A DNA stretch of 64,000 nucleotides from Pseudonocardia humida (GCF_023898865.1 NZ_JAGSOV010000020.1:1-64000), one strand, 5' to 3'; numbered from the stretch's first letter, positions 44,498-53,802 are shown. Notes: generated by a model not told the origin, from the sequence alone. Numbers and translations: made by a program.

Positions 44498-45916
44498 TCA
44501 GCGGCAGCCGCAGGCGGAGAGCGCGGCGGCTATGGCGTCCAGCTTCGGGCGCACCACCGAGGCGCTGTCGCCGTTCGACATCAGGGCGAACACCAGGAGC
44601 CTGCCGTCGGAGTCGGTCACCACCCCGGCCAGGCTGCTCACCCCGGTCAAGGTGCCCGTCTTGGCGCGGACGACGCCGCGGCCGGCGGCGGCCGGGCCGC
44701 CGGGGGTGAAGCGGTCGTCGAGGGTGCCGAAGCCGCCCGCCACGGGGAGTCCGGTGAGCACCGGGCGGAGGAACTCGACGTCGCCGTTGCCGGTGGCGGG
44801 GGCGGCTGCGGCGGCGAGCACCGAGCCGAGGAGGCGGGGGGTGACGCGGTTGGCGGTGGACAGGCCGCTGCCGTCGACCAGGACGGTGCCCGCGGGGTCG
44901 AAGCCGGCCTGGCCGAGTGCGGCGAGGACGGCGGCGCCGCCGTCGGTGAACGTCGAGCCGCTCTTGCGCGACAGCGCGACCTGGCGGGCCAGCACCTCGG
45001 CGAGCACGTTGTCGGAGGTGCGCAGGGTGTGCTCGACGAGCTCGGACATCGAGGCGGAGGTGACGCTGCCCAGGCGCTGGGCGCCGGGGGCCGCGGTGGT
45101 GGTGTCGACGTCGTCGGGGTCGGCGCCGAGCAGGCCGGCCAGGGCCCGGCCGGCGGCGAGCGCGGGGTCGGTGATGCGGGGGCCGTCCTGCAGGGCGGGG
45201 TCGATGCGGCCGCCGTCGAGCATGAGCGGCTCGATGGGGGCCACGTAGCCGGCGGGGATGTCCGCGGGCAGCCAGCCCTCGGCGAGGGTGGGGCCGGAGT
45301 AGAGCGAGGTGTCGACGAGGACGCGGCGGACCGGTGCGGTCATCGCCTTCTCGACCTGGTCGGCCAGCTCGGTGAGCCGCGACGGGTCGGGGTAGACGGT
45401 CGCCTCGCCCGGCGGGAGGGCGGTGAGCGTCGGGTCGCCGCCGCCGATGAGGACGACGGTGCCGGGGTCGGGGCCGAGGACGACCCGGGTGGCCAGGGTG
45501 TCGGTCGGGTTGAGGGTGAGCAGCGCCGCGGCCGCGGTGAGGAGCTTGCCGGTGGAGCCGGGGACCAGCTGGCTCTCGGGGTCGCGCTCCCAGAGGGTCT
45601 GGCCGGTGGCCGGGTCGACGACGACGCCGCCGAAGCGGCCGGGCACGGCGTCGGCCGGGCCGTCGAGCCGCGCGGCCAGGCCGGAGCCGCTGGGGGTGGG
45701 GGCGTCCGCGGCCAGCGGGCCCAGCACCGGGGTCGGCACCGGGAGCGCGGGCACCGCGGGCGGGCGCGGCGTGCCGAGGCCGGGCACGAGGCCCGGCGCG
45801 GTCAGCGCCAGCGCGGCGGCCGAGCTGCACAGCAGGCCGACGACCACCACCGCGACCAGGACCCACCGTGCCCGGCCCGCTCGTGTCCGACCTGGGGCCC
45901 GTCGACCTGACACCAC
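44498..45916 (-). CDS. dacB: D-alanyl-D-alanine carboxypeptidase/endopeptidase (PBP4, DacB)
   Basis: A class C penicillin-binding protein that trims peptidoglycan stem peptides in the periplasm. After an N-terminal membrane anchor/signal (about residues 17-38) and a Pro-rich linker, the S13 peptidase motifs are intact: SxxK in VPGSTGKLLTAAAALLTL, SxN in LRTSDNVLAEVLARQ, and KTG in VRAKTGTLTGVSSLAGVV. The inserted domain typical of PBP4 lies between the first two motifs. At 472 residues it is full length. The start is GTG at 45916. It is divergent from ppa, as in M. tuberculosis (Rv3627c/Rv3628). Confidence 0.95.
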   Translation of the reverse strand: MVSGRRAPGRTRAGRARWVLVAVVVVGLLCSSAAALALTAPGLVPGLGTPRPPAVPALPVPTPVLGPLAADAPTPSGSGLAARLDGPADAVPGRFGGVVVDPATGQTLWERDPESQLVPGSTGKLLTAAAALLTLNPTDTLATRVVLGPDPGTVVLIGGGDPTLTALPPGEATVYPDPSRLTELADQVEKAMTAPVRRVLVDTSLYSGPTLAEGWLPADIPAGYVAPIEPLMLDGGRIDPALQDGPRITDPALAAGRALAGLLGADPDDVDTTTAAPGAQRLGSVTSASMSELVEHTLRTSDNVLAEVLARQVALSRKSGSTFTDGGAAVLAALGQAGFDPAGTVLVDGSGLSTANRVTPRLLGSVLAAAAAPATGNGDVEFLRPVLTGLPVAGGFGTLDDRFTPGGPAAAGRGVVRAKTGTLTGVSSLAGVVTDSDGRLLVFALMSNGDSASVVRPKLDAIAAALSACGCR

Positions 45917-46096
45917 TCCCGGCCTCCACCGTCCACTGCGACGTCCGCGCCCGCCACCGTGTCGGGCGACGAGAGGGTCGGCCGGTCACCACACCGCCGA
46001 TCCGGTCCCCGACAATAGAGCCGGCGCCGGGGCCGGTCGGGTCCGACCGGCCCCGACGTCTGCTCGCCAGCACCCTCCGACACCGCAGGAGCGACA

Positions 46097-46600
46097 GTGG
46101 ACTTCGACGTGACCATCGAGATCCCCAAGGGTGGGCGCAACAAGTACGAGGTGGACCACGAGACGGGGCGCATCCGCCTCGACCGCACCCTGTTCACCGC
46201 CACCCAGTACCCGGCCGACTACGGCTTCATCGAGGACAGCCTCGGCCAGGACGGCGACCCGCTCGACGCGCTGGTCCTCGTGCAGGAGCCGACGTTCCCG
46301 GGCTGCCTGATCCGGGCCCGGGCGATCGGGATGTTCCGGATGAAGGACGAGAAGGGCCCCGACGACAAGGTCCTCTGCGTGCCCAGCGACGACCCCCGCC
46401 AGGAGCACCTGCGCGACATCCACCACCTGCCGGAGTTCGACCGGGCCGAGATCCAGCACTTCTTCGAGATCTACAAGACCCTGGAGCCGGGCAAGAGCGT
46501 CGAGGGCGCCACCTGGGTGGGCCGCGCCGACGCCGAGCGGGAGATCACGGCCAGCTGGCAGCGGGCCAAGGACGCCGCGGCCGAGCACGGCGGCCACTGA
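46097..46600 (+). CDS. ppa: Inorganic pyrophosphatase (family I)
   Basis: Hydrolyses pyrophosphate to drive biosynthetic reactions; a cytoplasmic homohexamer in actinobacteria. At 167 residues the signature [11 protein letters not shown] (PPase motif D-x-D-P-x-D) is preceded by [16 protein letters not shown], and the later conserved pair reads [19 protein letters not shown]. It has the actinobacterial DIHHLPEF segment, whose paired histidines lie near the active site. GTG start with CAGGAGCG upstream. A family-A repeat follows the stop codon. Confidence 0.97.
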   Translation: MDFDVTIEIPKGGRNKYEVDHETGRIRLDRTLFTATQYPADYGFIEDSLGQDGDPLDALVLVQEPTFPGCLIRARAIGMFRMKDEKGPDDKVLCVPSDDPRQEHLRDIHHLPEFDRAEIQHFFEIYKTLEPGKSVEGATWVGRADAEREITASWQRAKDAAAEHGGH

Positions 46601-46626
46601 CGGCGGGCCGCCCGCCCGCGCCGCCG

Positions 46627-46682
46627 GTTCAGGAAAGCCACGATGCCGCCCTGTGCGGGCAGCATCGGGGCGGTCCAGAACC
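46627..46682. repeat. Degenerate family-A inverted repeat
   Basis: The left arm GTTCAGGAAAGCCACGATG matches the copy at 39625 exactly, including the following CCGCCCT. The right arm (about 46663-46682) keeps GCATCG and AGAACC, but its middle TGGCTTTCCTG is replaced by GGGCGGTCC. The nearby poly-G tract makes sequence error possible. It lies between convergent ppa and the MFS gene. Confidence 0.7.
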
Positions 46683-48392
46683 CGGGGGGGGGGGGTGGGG
46701 GCACGGGGGCGGGGCGGGAGCTGGTGGGGCCGCGGCGGCGGCCTCGGCGTCGCGGGCCTCGACGCCCGACTGGGTGCGCAGCGGCACCTCCTTCATCATC
46801 GACACCGCGATCAGGCCGAGCACGAGGATCCCGCCCGCGGTCAGGAACACCGCGCTCATCGAGTCGGCGAAGCCCTCGAGGATCGGCCGGGCCAGCACCG
46901 GGTCGGCGTCGGCCAGGAACGAGGAGTCGTCCAGCGACAGCCCACCGCCGCCGCCGTCCTGCAGACCGGCCAGGATCGGGGCGTTGGCCGGGTTGGCCGC
47001 CGTCGCCGGGTCGGCGAGCGCGGCCTGGAACCGCGGGTTCGTCGCGGCCTCGCGGAAGTCCTCGGCGATGTGCCCGCCCAGCGAGCTGAACAGCACCGAC
47101 AGGAACACCGCTGTGCCCAGCGTGCCGCCCATCTGCCGGAAGAAGGTCGACGACGCGGTGGCCACGCCCATGTCGCGCGGCGACATCGCGTTCTGCACCG
47201 CCAGCGTGATCGGCTGCATGTTGGCACCGAGGCCCCAGCCGAGCAGCAGCATGATCAGCGCGACCTGCCAGTAGGGCGTGTCGACGCCGATGAACGACAG
47301 CACGACCGCGCCGACGATCATCAGCGACAGCCCGATGATCGGCCAGACCTTGTACCGGCCGGTGCGCGAGATCAGCTGCCCGGACAGCACCGACATCGAC
47401 ATGATGCCCAGCATCAGCGGCAGGGTCTGCAGGCCGGCCTCGGTGGGCGTGGAGCCCTTGACGATCTGCAGGTACAGCGGGAGCAGGGCGATGATCCCGA
47501 ACATCCCCATGCCGGCGACCAGCGCGGCGATCGAGCCCCAGCTGAACACCCCGTTGCGGAACATCCGCAGCGGGATCAGCGCGTCGTCGCCGATCCGCCG
47601 CTCCGCCCAGACGAACGCGGCGATGCCGAGGGCGCCGATGGCGTAGCAGGCCAGTGCGGCGGGCGAACCCCAGCCCCACACCCGGCCCTGCTCGGCCACG
47701 ATCAGCAGCGGCACCAGGCCGACGGTGATCGCGAGCGCGCCGGGCCAGTCGATGCGGTGGTCGCGGCGGGTGTGCGGGATGTTGAGGACCTTGACCACCA
47801 CGGCCAGCGCGATGATGCCCAGCGGCACGTTGATCAGGAACACCCAGCGCCAGCCGGTGACGCCGAGGATCTGGTCCTGGCCGGCCAGGAAGCCGCCCAG
47901 CACCGGACCGAGCACGCTGGAGGTGCCGAACACCGCCACGAAGTAGCCCTGGTACTTGGACCGCTCGCGGGCCGAGACGATGTCGGCGATGATCGTCAGG
48001 GCCAGCGAGAACAGCCCGCCCGCGCCCAGGCCCTGCAGGGCCCTGGCCGCGGCCAGCTCGTACATCGAGCCCACGAACGCGCAGGCCACCGAGCCGACGA
48101 CGAAGATCGAGATCGCGGTGAGGAACAGCGGCTTGCGGCCGTACAGGTCCGACAGCTTGCCGTACAGCGGCGTCGAGATCGTCGCGGTGATCAGGTAGCC
48201 GGTGGTCGCCCAGGCCTGCAGGCTCAGCCCCCCGAGGTCGTCGGCGATGGTGCGGATCGACGTGGCCACGATGGTCTGGTCGAGCGCGGCGAGGAACATG
48301 CCGATCATCAGCCCGGCGAAGATCGTCAGGATCTGCCGGTGGGTCAGCCGGCCGGCCGCCTGCGGGGCGGCGGCCGCGCTGGACTCGGACAT
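46629..48392 (-). CDS. MFS transporter, DHA2 (EmrB/QacA-type) drug efflux family
   Basis: A 14-segment major-facilitator antiporter for drug or toxin export. It has LAALDQTIVATSIRTIADDL (segment 1, with the DQTIVxTS motif), LSDLYGRKPLF (motif A), ALQGLGAGGLFSLALTIIAD (antiporter region) and GPVLGGFLA (motif C). Another conserved part is GLGANMQPITLAVQNAMSPR. At 587 residues as called, the last 45 or so residues are low-complexity Pro/Ala encoded in the poly-G tract and family-A repeat, which supplies the stop codon. The native C-terminus is therefore uncertain. The ATG at 48392 is 11 bp after the marR stop codon, so the two genes form an operon. Confidence 0.9.
   Translation of the reverse strand: MSESSAAAAPQAAGRLTHRQILTIFAGLMIGMFLAALDQTIVATSIRTIADDLGGLSLQAWATTGYLITATISTPLYGKLSDLYGRKPLFLTAISIFVVGSVACAFVGSMYELAAARALQGLGAGGLFSLALTIIADIVSARERSKYQGYFVAVFGTSSVLGPVLGGFLAGQDQILGVTGWRWVFLINVPLGIIALAVVVKVLNIPHTRRDHRIDWPGALAITVGLVPLLIVAEQGRVWGWGSPAALACYAIGALGIAAFVWAERRIGDDALIPLRMFRNGVFSWGSIAALVAGMGMFGIIALLPLYLQIVKGSTPTEAGLQTLPLMLGIMSMSVLSGQLISRTGRYKVWPIIGLSLMIVGAVVLSFIGVDTPYWQVALIMLLLGWGLGANMQPITLAVQNAMSPRDMGVATASSTFFRQMGGTLGTAVFLSVLFSSLGGHIAEDFREAATNPRFQAALADPATAANPANAPILAGLQDGGGGGLSLDDSSFLADADPVLARPILEGFADSMSAVFLTAGGILVLGLIAVSMMKEVPLRTQSGVEARDAEAAAAAPPAPAPPPCPHPPPPGSGPPRCCPHRAASWLS
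46684..46695. repeat. Poly-G tract
   Basis: Twelve G, followed by T, G5 and further G-rich sequence to about 46715. It is read in the C-terminal codons of the MFS gene, where it produces an artificial-looking Pro-rich tail. It has the same character as the poly-C tracts elsewhere in the window. Confidence 0.8.
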
Positions 48393-48403
48393 GGGTCTTC
48401 TCC

Positions 48404-48901
48404 TCAGGACCGGGCCGCCGATGACGGGGCGCCGGCGGGCTCGGGGCTGGTCTGGTCGCCGAGGAAGTCGGCGGCGAAGCGGGTGAGCAGCTCGGCGAGG
48501 GCTTCCCGGTCGGGCTCGGACCAACCGGCGAGCACGCCCGCCACGTGCTCGTTGCGCCGCCTGCGGTTCTCCTCGAACACCCGGCGGCCCTCGGCGGTGG
48601 CCGCGAGCAGGGTGGCCCGGCCGTCGTCGGGGTCGGCGGTGCGCTCGACGTAGCCCAGCTTGACCAGCTGCGCGATCTGCCTGCTGATCGTGGAGGGGTC
48701 GGAGTGAACCTCCTCGGCCAGCACGACGGCCCGGCGCGGTCCGCCGTTCACCAGGTGCACCAGCAGGTGGTAGGTGGCGCGCTCGACGGCATCGGGGTGG
48801 TCGGCCTCCCGCTGCGCCTTCTTGCGCTCGATCAGCCGGATGAGCCGGATGAGCGCGGTGCCGACGCGGTCGGCGACGGCGATGTCCTCCTCGGACGGCA
48901 T
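48404..48901 (-). CDS. MarR-family transcriptional regulator
   Basis: A 165-residue winged-helix repressor. The dimerisation helices at both ends flank the wHTH: VLAEEVHSDPSTISRQIAQL (recognition helix) and GYVERTADPDDGRATLLAAT (wing with the D-x-R-x-x-x-L motif). It is the first gene of a two-gene operon with the DHA2 exporter, so it most likely represses that exporter and itself until a substrate-like ligand binds. The ATG at 48901 was chosen. A weak CAAC-AA-GTTG symmetry lies about 50 bp upstream. Confidence 0.92.
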   Translation of the reverse strand: MPSEEDIAVADRVGTALIRLIRLIERKKAQREADHPDAVERATYHLLVHLVNGGPRRAVVLAEEVHSDPSTISRQIAQLVKLGYVERTADPDDGRATLLAATAEGRRVFEENRRRRNEHVAGVLAGWSEPDREALAELLTRFAADFLGDQTSPEPAGAPSSAARS

Positions 48902-49036
48902 GTGCGACGACCTTCTCCCCGAGCCCGATCCCCAATGCGTGTGCCACGCAACAAGTTGTCGGCTACAAGCATGAGGGTTGCCGGGGCGAACCGGCAACCC
49001 GACCCGGGTGTGACCTGCGCGGTGCGCTCCGCCCGA

Positions 49037-50251
49037 TCAGGCGACCCGCTCGAACACCGCGGCCAGCCCCTGTCCGCCGCCGATGCACATCGTCTCCAGC
49101 CCGTAGCGGGCGTCGCGGCGCTGCATCTCCCGGGTCAGCGTGGCCAGGATCCGCCCGCCCGTGGCGCCCACCGGGTGGCCCAGCGAGATGCCCGAGCCGT
49201 TGACGTTGACCCGCTCGAAGTCGGCGTCGGTGAACTTCCACTCCCGCGTGCAGGCCAGCACCTGGGCCGCGAACGCCTCGTTCAGCTCGATGAGGTCGAT
49301 GTCGGGCAGCGACAGCTCCGCGGCGCCCAGCGCCTTCGCCACCGCGGGCACCGGACCGATGCCCATGGTGGCCGGCGGCACGCCGCCCACGCCCCAGGAC
49401 ACCAGCCGGACCAGCGGGCGCAGGCCCAGCTCCTCGGCCCGGGCCGGGTGCGTGACGACGCAGATGGCCGCCCCGTCGTTCTGGCCGCTGGCGTTGCCCG
49501 CGGTGACCGTGGCCTCCGGGTCGTCGCGGCCGAGCACCGGGCGCAGCCCGGCCAGCTTCTCCACCGACGAGTCGGCCCGGATGTGCTCGTCGGCGTCGAC
49601 GACCGTGTCGCCCTTGCGGCCCTTCACCGTCACCGGGACGATCTCCTCGGCGAACCGGCCCCCGTCGCGCGCCGCCGCGGCCCGCTGGTGCGAGCGCACC
49701 GCGTACTCGTCCTGCTCGGCGCGCGGGATCGAGTACTCGCGGCGGAGGTTCTCCGCGGTCTCCAGCATGCCGCCGGGCACGGGGAAGTTGACACCGCCCG
49801 CGGTGACCCGGCCCCGCGCCAGCGCGTCGTGCAGCATGACGCCGGGCCCGCCCTTGGCGCCCCAACGCATGGCCGTCGAGTAGAACGGCGCGTTCGACAT
49901 CGACTCGGCCCCGCCGGCCAGCACCACGTCCGACGCGCCCGCGCTCACCTGCATGGCCGCGTACAGCACCGCCTGCAGGCCCGATCCGCAGCGGCGGTCG
50001 AGCTGCAGGCCGTTGACGGTGACGGGCAGGCCGGCGTCCAGCGCCGCGACCCGGCCGATCGCCGGGGCGTCCATCGTGGGGTAGCAGTGGCCCAGGACGA
50101 CGTCGTCGACGGCGTCGCCGGACAGCCCGGTGCGGTCGAGCAGCCCCCGGATCACCGTCGCCGCCAGGACGTGGGCGGGCACGTCGCGCAGCGCCCCCCC
50201 GAAGCCGCCGACCGGCGTGCGCACCGGCTCGCAGATGACCGCGTCCCGCAT
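49037..50251 (-). CDS. Acetyl-CoA C-acetyltransferase (thiolase)
   Basis: A 404-residue thiolase. The nucleophilic Cys is in LQLDRRCGSGLQAVLYAAMQ. The conserved NEAFA is in LIELNEAFAAQVLA, the catalytic His in VNGSGISLGHPVGATGGR, and the second Cys in METMCIGGGQG-type sequence (here ETMCIGGGQGLAAVFERV). This could serve degradation (beta-oxidation) or condensation. The start is ATG at 50251. A MaoC-type hydratase gene lies 48 bp upstream on the same strand, which suggests a shared fatty-acid or branched-chain acyl-CoA pathway. Confidence 0.94.
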   Translation of the reverse strand: MRDAVICEPVRTPVGGFGGALRDVPAHVLAATVIRGLLDRTGLSGDAVDDVVLGHCYPTMDAPAIGRVAALDAGLPVTVNGLQLDRRCGSGLQAVLYAAMQVSAGASDVVLAGGAESMSNAPFYSTAMRWGAKGGPGVMLHDALARGRVTAGGVNFPVPGGMLETAENLRREYSIPRAEQDEYAVRSHQRAAAARDGGRFAEEIVPVTVKGRKGDTVVDADEHIRADSSVEKLAGLRPVLGRDDPEATVTAGNASGQNDGAAICVVTHPARAEELGLRPLVRLVSWGVGGVPPATMGIGPVPAVAKALGAAELSLPDIDLIELNEAFAAQVLACTREWKFTDADFERVNVNGSGISLGHPVGATGGRILATLTREMQRRDARYGLETMCIGGGQGLAAVFERVA

Positions 50252-50299
50252 CAGATGCCTCCCTACCCGGGCGCCCCTGCGCGCCCGCCCGACCTGCCC

Positions 50300-50755
50300 C
50301 TAGAAGTACTGCCGGGTCAGCCACTCCGCGACGACCGCGGGTCGCTCCGAGCCCTCGATCTCGACGGTCACCTTGAGCGTCACCTGCAGCGCGCCGCCGC
50401 TGACCTCGCTGACGTCGGCGAGGTCGATGTTCGCCCGGACCTTGCTGCCCACGGGCACCGGCGAGGTGAACCTCACCTTGTTCAGCCCGTAGTTGATGCC
50501 CATCTTGACGCCGTCGACCCGGTAGACCTGCGAGGCCAGCGGCACGATCAGCGACAGCGACAGGAAGCCGTGCGCGATGGTGGTGCCGAACGGTCCGGCG
50601 GCCGCCTTCTCCTGGTCGACGTGGATCCACTGGTGGTCGTCGGTGGCGTCGGCGAACGTGTCGATGCGGGCCTGGTCGACGGTGAGCCAGTCGCTCGCAC
50701 CGACGTTCGTGCCCGCCGCCGCCTTCAGCTCGTCCGGCCCGTTGAAGATCCGCAT
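50300..50755 (-). CDS. MaoC-family (R)-enoyl-CoA hydratase/dehydratase
   Basis: A 151-residue single hot-dog-fold hydratase. The catalytic Asp/His motif is in FADATDDHQWIHVDQEKAA, with GPFGTTIAHGFLSLSLIVPL next; both are hallmarks of MaoC/PhaJ-like enzymes and of mycobacterial HTD-type proteins. It is expected to hydrate trans-2-enoyl-CoA to the (R)-3-hydroxyacyl-CoA as a homodimer. The ATG at 50755 was chosen. It is probably co-transcribed with the thiolase downstream. Confidence 0.92.
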   Translation of the reverse strand: MRIFNGPDELKAAAGTNVGASDWLTVDQARIDTFADATDDHQWIHVDQEKAAAGPFGTTIAHGFLSLSLIVPLASQVYRVDGVKMGINYGLNKVRFTSPVPVGSKVRANIDLADVSEVSGGALQVTLKVTVEIEGSERPAVVAEWLTRQYF

Positions 50756-50922
50756 CCTGGCTCCCGGTTCGTGCAGCTCGTCGTCGCGCTGATCTGGTAC
50801 CCCGGATCACCCTGCCACATCCGCGACCCCGCCAGGACCTGCTCGCCATGGCGCAGGCCACTATGGTCGGGCGTCGAACGGGGAGGCGGGTCGGACGGCA
50901 TGACGGCGCAGCGGGAGCACCG

Positions 50923-51882
50923 GTGGTAGCGCCGCCTGCCCGTCCCGCAGGCGGGTGGCACGAGGCCGTCGCGTTCGACGGCCCGGTCGACCTGGCCACG
51001 CGGATCGCGCCGCGGATCACCGCCGCCACCGTGCTCGGCGACCCCGTCCTGGCCGTGCTGGCCCACGAGGAGCGCGGAGCGCTGCGCGCCGTGCTCGGCG
51101 ACACCGCCGACCACGTGCGCTTCCTCGACCCGGCCGACGTGCACACCGTGCCGCCGTTCACCGTCGCCGTGGGGTGGGCCCGGACCAACCGGTGGATCAC
51201 CGAGCCCGGCGGGCGGGCCCTGGTCGTCGGGCAGCACCTGGAGGAGCTGCCCGGCTGCGGACCCGAGTACTGGGCCCGCCTCGACATCGCCCTCGACGTG
51301 GCCACCGCGGACCTGCCGGTCACGGTGCTGTGCCCGTTCCCGACCGCGGCCCCGCAGACCCTGGTCCACGCCACCCACCCGCACGTCGGCACGGACGAGG
51401 GGGTGACCGGGGGCCTGGGCTACCGGCCCCCGCACGAGGCGGTCATCGACTTCCCGCCGCCGCCCCCGCCCGACCTCGGCCGCCCCGTCGCGCACCGGCC
51501 GTTCGACCTGGACACCCTGGCCGAAGTACGGGGCACGGTCACCACCGTCGCCTGCGCGTCCGGGCTCGCCCCGGAGGACGTCGCCGACCTGGTGCTGGCG
51601 GTCAACGAACTGGCCTCCAACAGCATCGAGCACGGTCCCGGCGCGGGCGTGCTGCGGATGTGGGACCTCGACGGCGACGTCGTCGCCGAGGTCTTCGACG
51701 GCGGCCACGTCCACATGCCCTTCCCGGGCCTGACGCTGCCCCCGCCCGAGGGCGAGCGCGGCCGCGGCCTGTGGCTGGCCTCCGAGCTGTGCGACGTGCT
51801 GCAGGTGTGGAGCGAGCCCGGCGACGGCACCACCATGCGCCTCACCATGAACCGTGAACGGGTGTCACGGCCCGCGCCGTGA
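50923..51882 (+). CDS. MEDS-domain/anti-sigma-like ATP-binding regulatory protein
   Basis: A 319-residue protein of two parts. The N-terminal part (about 1-185) resembles the MEDS (DcmR-like) sensory domain found before RsbW-type kinases (RITAATVLGDPVLAVLAHEE and LVHATHPHVG). The C-terminal HATPase_c domain (about 205-310) is of the anti-sigma-factor type, with VLAVNELASNSIEHGPGAG (N box) and GERGRGLWLASELCDVLQV (G box); no His-phosphorylation domain is present. Such proteins usually bind anti-sigma antagonists or sigma factors in stress signalling. The GTG at 50923 was chosen. It is divergent from the MaoC gene. Confidence 0.82.
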   Translation: MVAPPARPAGGWHEAVAFDGPVDLATRIAPRITAATVLGDPVLAVLAHEERGALRAVLGDTADHVRFLDPADVHTVPPFTVAVGWARTNRWITEPGGRALVVGQHLEELPGCGPEYWARLDIALDVATADLPVTVLCPFPTAAPQTLVHATHPHVGTDEGVTGGLGYRPPHEAVIDFPPPPPPDLGRPVAHRPFDLDTLAEVRGTVTTVACASGLAPEDVADLVLAVNELASNSIEHGPGAGVLRMWDLDGDVVAEVFDGGHVHMPFPGLTLPPPEGERGRGLWLASELCDVLQVWSEPGDGTTMRLTMNRERVSRPAP

Positions 51883-51901
51883 CCCCGCCCAGCCACCCTG
51901 A

Positions 51902-52924
51902 TCAGGCGATCTGCAGCACGAGCTTGCCGGTGTTGTCGCCGCGGAACAGCCGCAGCAGCGTGTCGCCGAAGTCGGTCACCGCGCCCGACACGACGTCCTC
52001 CTGGCTGCGCAGCCGCCCGTCGCGCAGCCAGCCGGCCATCTCCGCGGCGGCCTCGCCGTAGCGGTCGGCGTAGTCGAAGACCACGTAGCCCTCCATCCGG
52101 GCCCGGTTGACCAGCAGGCTCATGTAGTTCGCCGGGCCGACCGGCCTGCCCCCGGCGTTGTACTGGGAGATCGCCCCGCACAGCACGACCCGGGCGCCGC
52201 GGCGCAGCCGGGTGAGCGCGGCGTCCAGGATCTCGCCGCCGACGTTGTCGAAGTAGACGTCGACGCCGTCCGGGGCGGCGGCCCGGATCCCCTTGCGGAC
52301 GTCCTCGGCCTTGTAGTCGATCGCCGCGTCGAAGCCCAGCTCCTCGACCAGGAACCGGCACTTCTCCGCGCCACCGGCGATGCCGACCACCCGACCGCCC
52401 TTGATCCTGGCCAGCTGCCCGACCACGCTGCCGACCGCGCCCGCCGCCCCGGACACCAGCACCGTCTCGCCCTCGGCCATCGCGCCGACGTCGAAGAGCC
52501 CGAAGTAGGCGGTCATCCCGGTCATCCCGAGCACCGCGAGGTGGGTGGCCATCGGGGCCGCGCCGACGTCGACCTTCTGCACGCCCGAGCCGTCGGACTC
52601 GGCATACTCCTGGGCGCCGAACTGGCCGGTCACGTGGTCGCCCACGGCGAAGTCCGGGTGCCGGGAAGCGACGACCTCGCCCCCCGCGAGCGCCCGGAAG
52701 ACCTCCCCGATCCCCACCGGCGGCACGTACGAGCGGACGTCGTTCATCCAACCGCGCATCGCCGGGTCGAGCGAGATGTGCGTCACCCTGACCACGAACC
52801 GCCCCTCGCCCGGCTCGCCGACCGGCTCCTCGGTGTGCTCCCAGACCTCCGGGCCGGGCAGCCCCGACGGTCGCGCGGCCAGCCTGACCTGGTGGTTGAC
52901 GGTTCCTGCGGCGAGATCGCTCAT
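51902..52924 (-). CDS. NADP-dependent MDR-superfamily oxidoreductase (prostaglandin reductase/CurA-like)
   Basis: A 340-residue zinc-free medium-chain reductase. The N-terminal catalytic domain has HISLDPAMRGWMNDVRSYVP and a typical MDR ARPSGLPGPE. The Rossmann domain has VLVSGAAGAVGSVVGQLARI (AxxGxxG) and KCRFLVEELGFDAAIDYK. The latter half carries DVYFDNVGGEILDAAL and VVLCGAISQYN. This is the profile of leukotriene B4 dehydrogenase/curcumin-reductase-type enzymes that reduce alpha,beta-unsaturated ketones. The ATG at 52924 was preferred over a TTG slightly upstream. It is convergent with the ATPase gene. Confidence 0.92.
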   Translation of the reverse strand: MSDLAAGTVNHQVRLAARPSGLPGPEVWEHTEEPVGEPGEGRFVVRVTHISLDPAMRGWMNDVRSYVPPVGIGEVFRALAGGEVVASRHPDFAVGDHVTGQFGAQEYAESDGSGVQKVDVGAAPMATHLAVLGMTGMTAYFGLFDVGAMAEGETVLVSGAAGAVGSVVGQLARIKGGRVVGIAGGAEKCRFLVEELGFDAAIDYKAEDVRKGIRAAAPDGVDVYFDNVGGEILDAALTRLRRGARVVLCGAISQYNAGGRPVGPANYMSLLVNRARMEGYVVFDYADRYGEAAAEMAGWLRDGRLRSQEDVVSGAVTDFGDTLLRLFRGDNTGKLVLQIA

Positions 52925-53025
52925 GGCCAATGCCTACCCGCCGCGCGCCGGTACCGACAGCGGGCGCGCCACGGCCGCGCATCCGGCCGTCGACGCGCCG
53001 GCCGTGCACCGGCGACGATGGGCCC

Positions 53026-53802
53026 ATGGACGCGGTGGCGCGGTTCGCCGACCTCGTCGAGCGGCCCGACCCGCCGCTCGACCGGGCCGCCCTCGCCATC
53101 GCCGCGGGCGCCGACCCCACGCTCGACCCCGGGCCGTGGCTGGCCGAGCTCGACCGCCTCGCCGCCGGCGTCCGCGACCTGGACGACCTGCTGCGCAGGC
53201 TGTTCGTCGAACGCCGCTTCGCCGGCAACACCCGCGACTACACCGACCCGCGCAACTCCCTGCTCGACCACGTCCTGCGCCGCAGGCTGGGCATCCCGAT
53301 CACGCTGGCCGTGGTCGCGATCGAGGTCGGGCGGCGGGCGGGGGTGGCGCTGGAGGGCGTCGGCATGCCGGGCCACTTCCTCGTCCGCCCCACCGGCTCC
53401 CCCCGCCACCTCGACGTCTTCGCCGGCGGCGCCGAGCTGAGCATGGCCGAGTGCGAGCGGCTGTTCCGGGCGTCCTCCGGCGCGGGCCGCCGCACGCCCT
53501 TCGGCCCGCACCTGCTCGCCGCCGCCCCCACCACCGCCATCCTCACCCGGATGCTGCTCAACCTGCGCGGTGTCTACCGCGCCCGCCGCCAACCCCACGA
53601 CCTGGAGTGGGTGCTGCGGATGCGGCTGGCCCTGCCCGGCGCCGACCTGACCGACCTGCTGGAGCTGGCCGAGACCCTCGGCGACCAGGGCCGATGGGTG
53701 GAGGGGGCGCGGCTGCTGGAGGAACGGGCCGAGACGGTGACCCCGGCGCGCGCGATGCCGCTGCGCACCGCGGCGCGCGCCCTGCGCGCCCACCTGAACT
53801 GA
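53026..53802 (+). CDS. SirB1-like transglutaminase-core protein
   Basis: A 258-residue protein of the SirB1/Transglut_core2 family. The N-terminal transglutaminase-like domain shows FAGNTRDYTDPRNSLLDHVL, RRRLGIPITLAVVAIEVGRR and the following GVGMPGHFLVRP, which is the SirB1 hallmark. The C-terminal helical TPR-like part includes LLNLRGVYRARRQPHDLEWV and TLGDQGRWVEGARLL. The catalytic Cys of true transglutaminases is not obvious, as in many members. The role is unknown. The ATG at 53026 was chosen. It is divergent from the MDR gene and followed by a frameshifted hydrolase gene. Confidence 0.85.
   Translation: MDAVARFADLVERPDPPLDRAALAIAAGADPTLDPGPWLAELDRLAAGVRDLDDLLRRLFVERRFAGNTRDYTDPRNSLLDHVLRRRLGIPITLAVVAIEVGRRAGVALEGVGMPGHFLVRPTGSPRHLDVFAGGAELSMAECERLFRASSGAGRRTPFGPHLLAAAPTTAILTRMLLNLRGVYRARRQPHDLEWVLRMRLALPGADLTDLLELAETLGDQGRWVEGARLLEERAETVTPARAMPLRTAARALRAHLN

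Noticed and set aside
48949-48958. MarR operator upstream of the marR-MFS operon
   Set aside because: CAAC-AA-GTTG has only 4-bp arms and is too short to claim. The region is slightly AT-richer, as any promoter would be.
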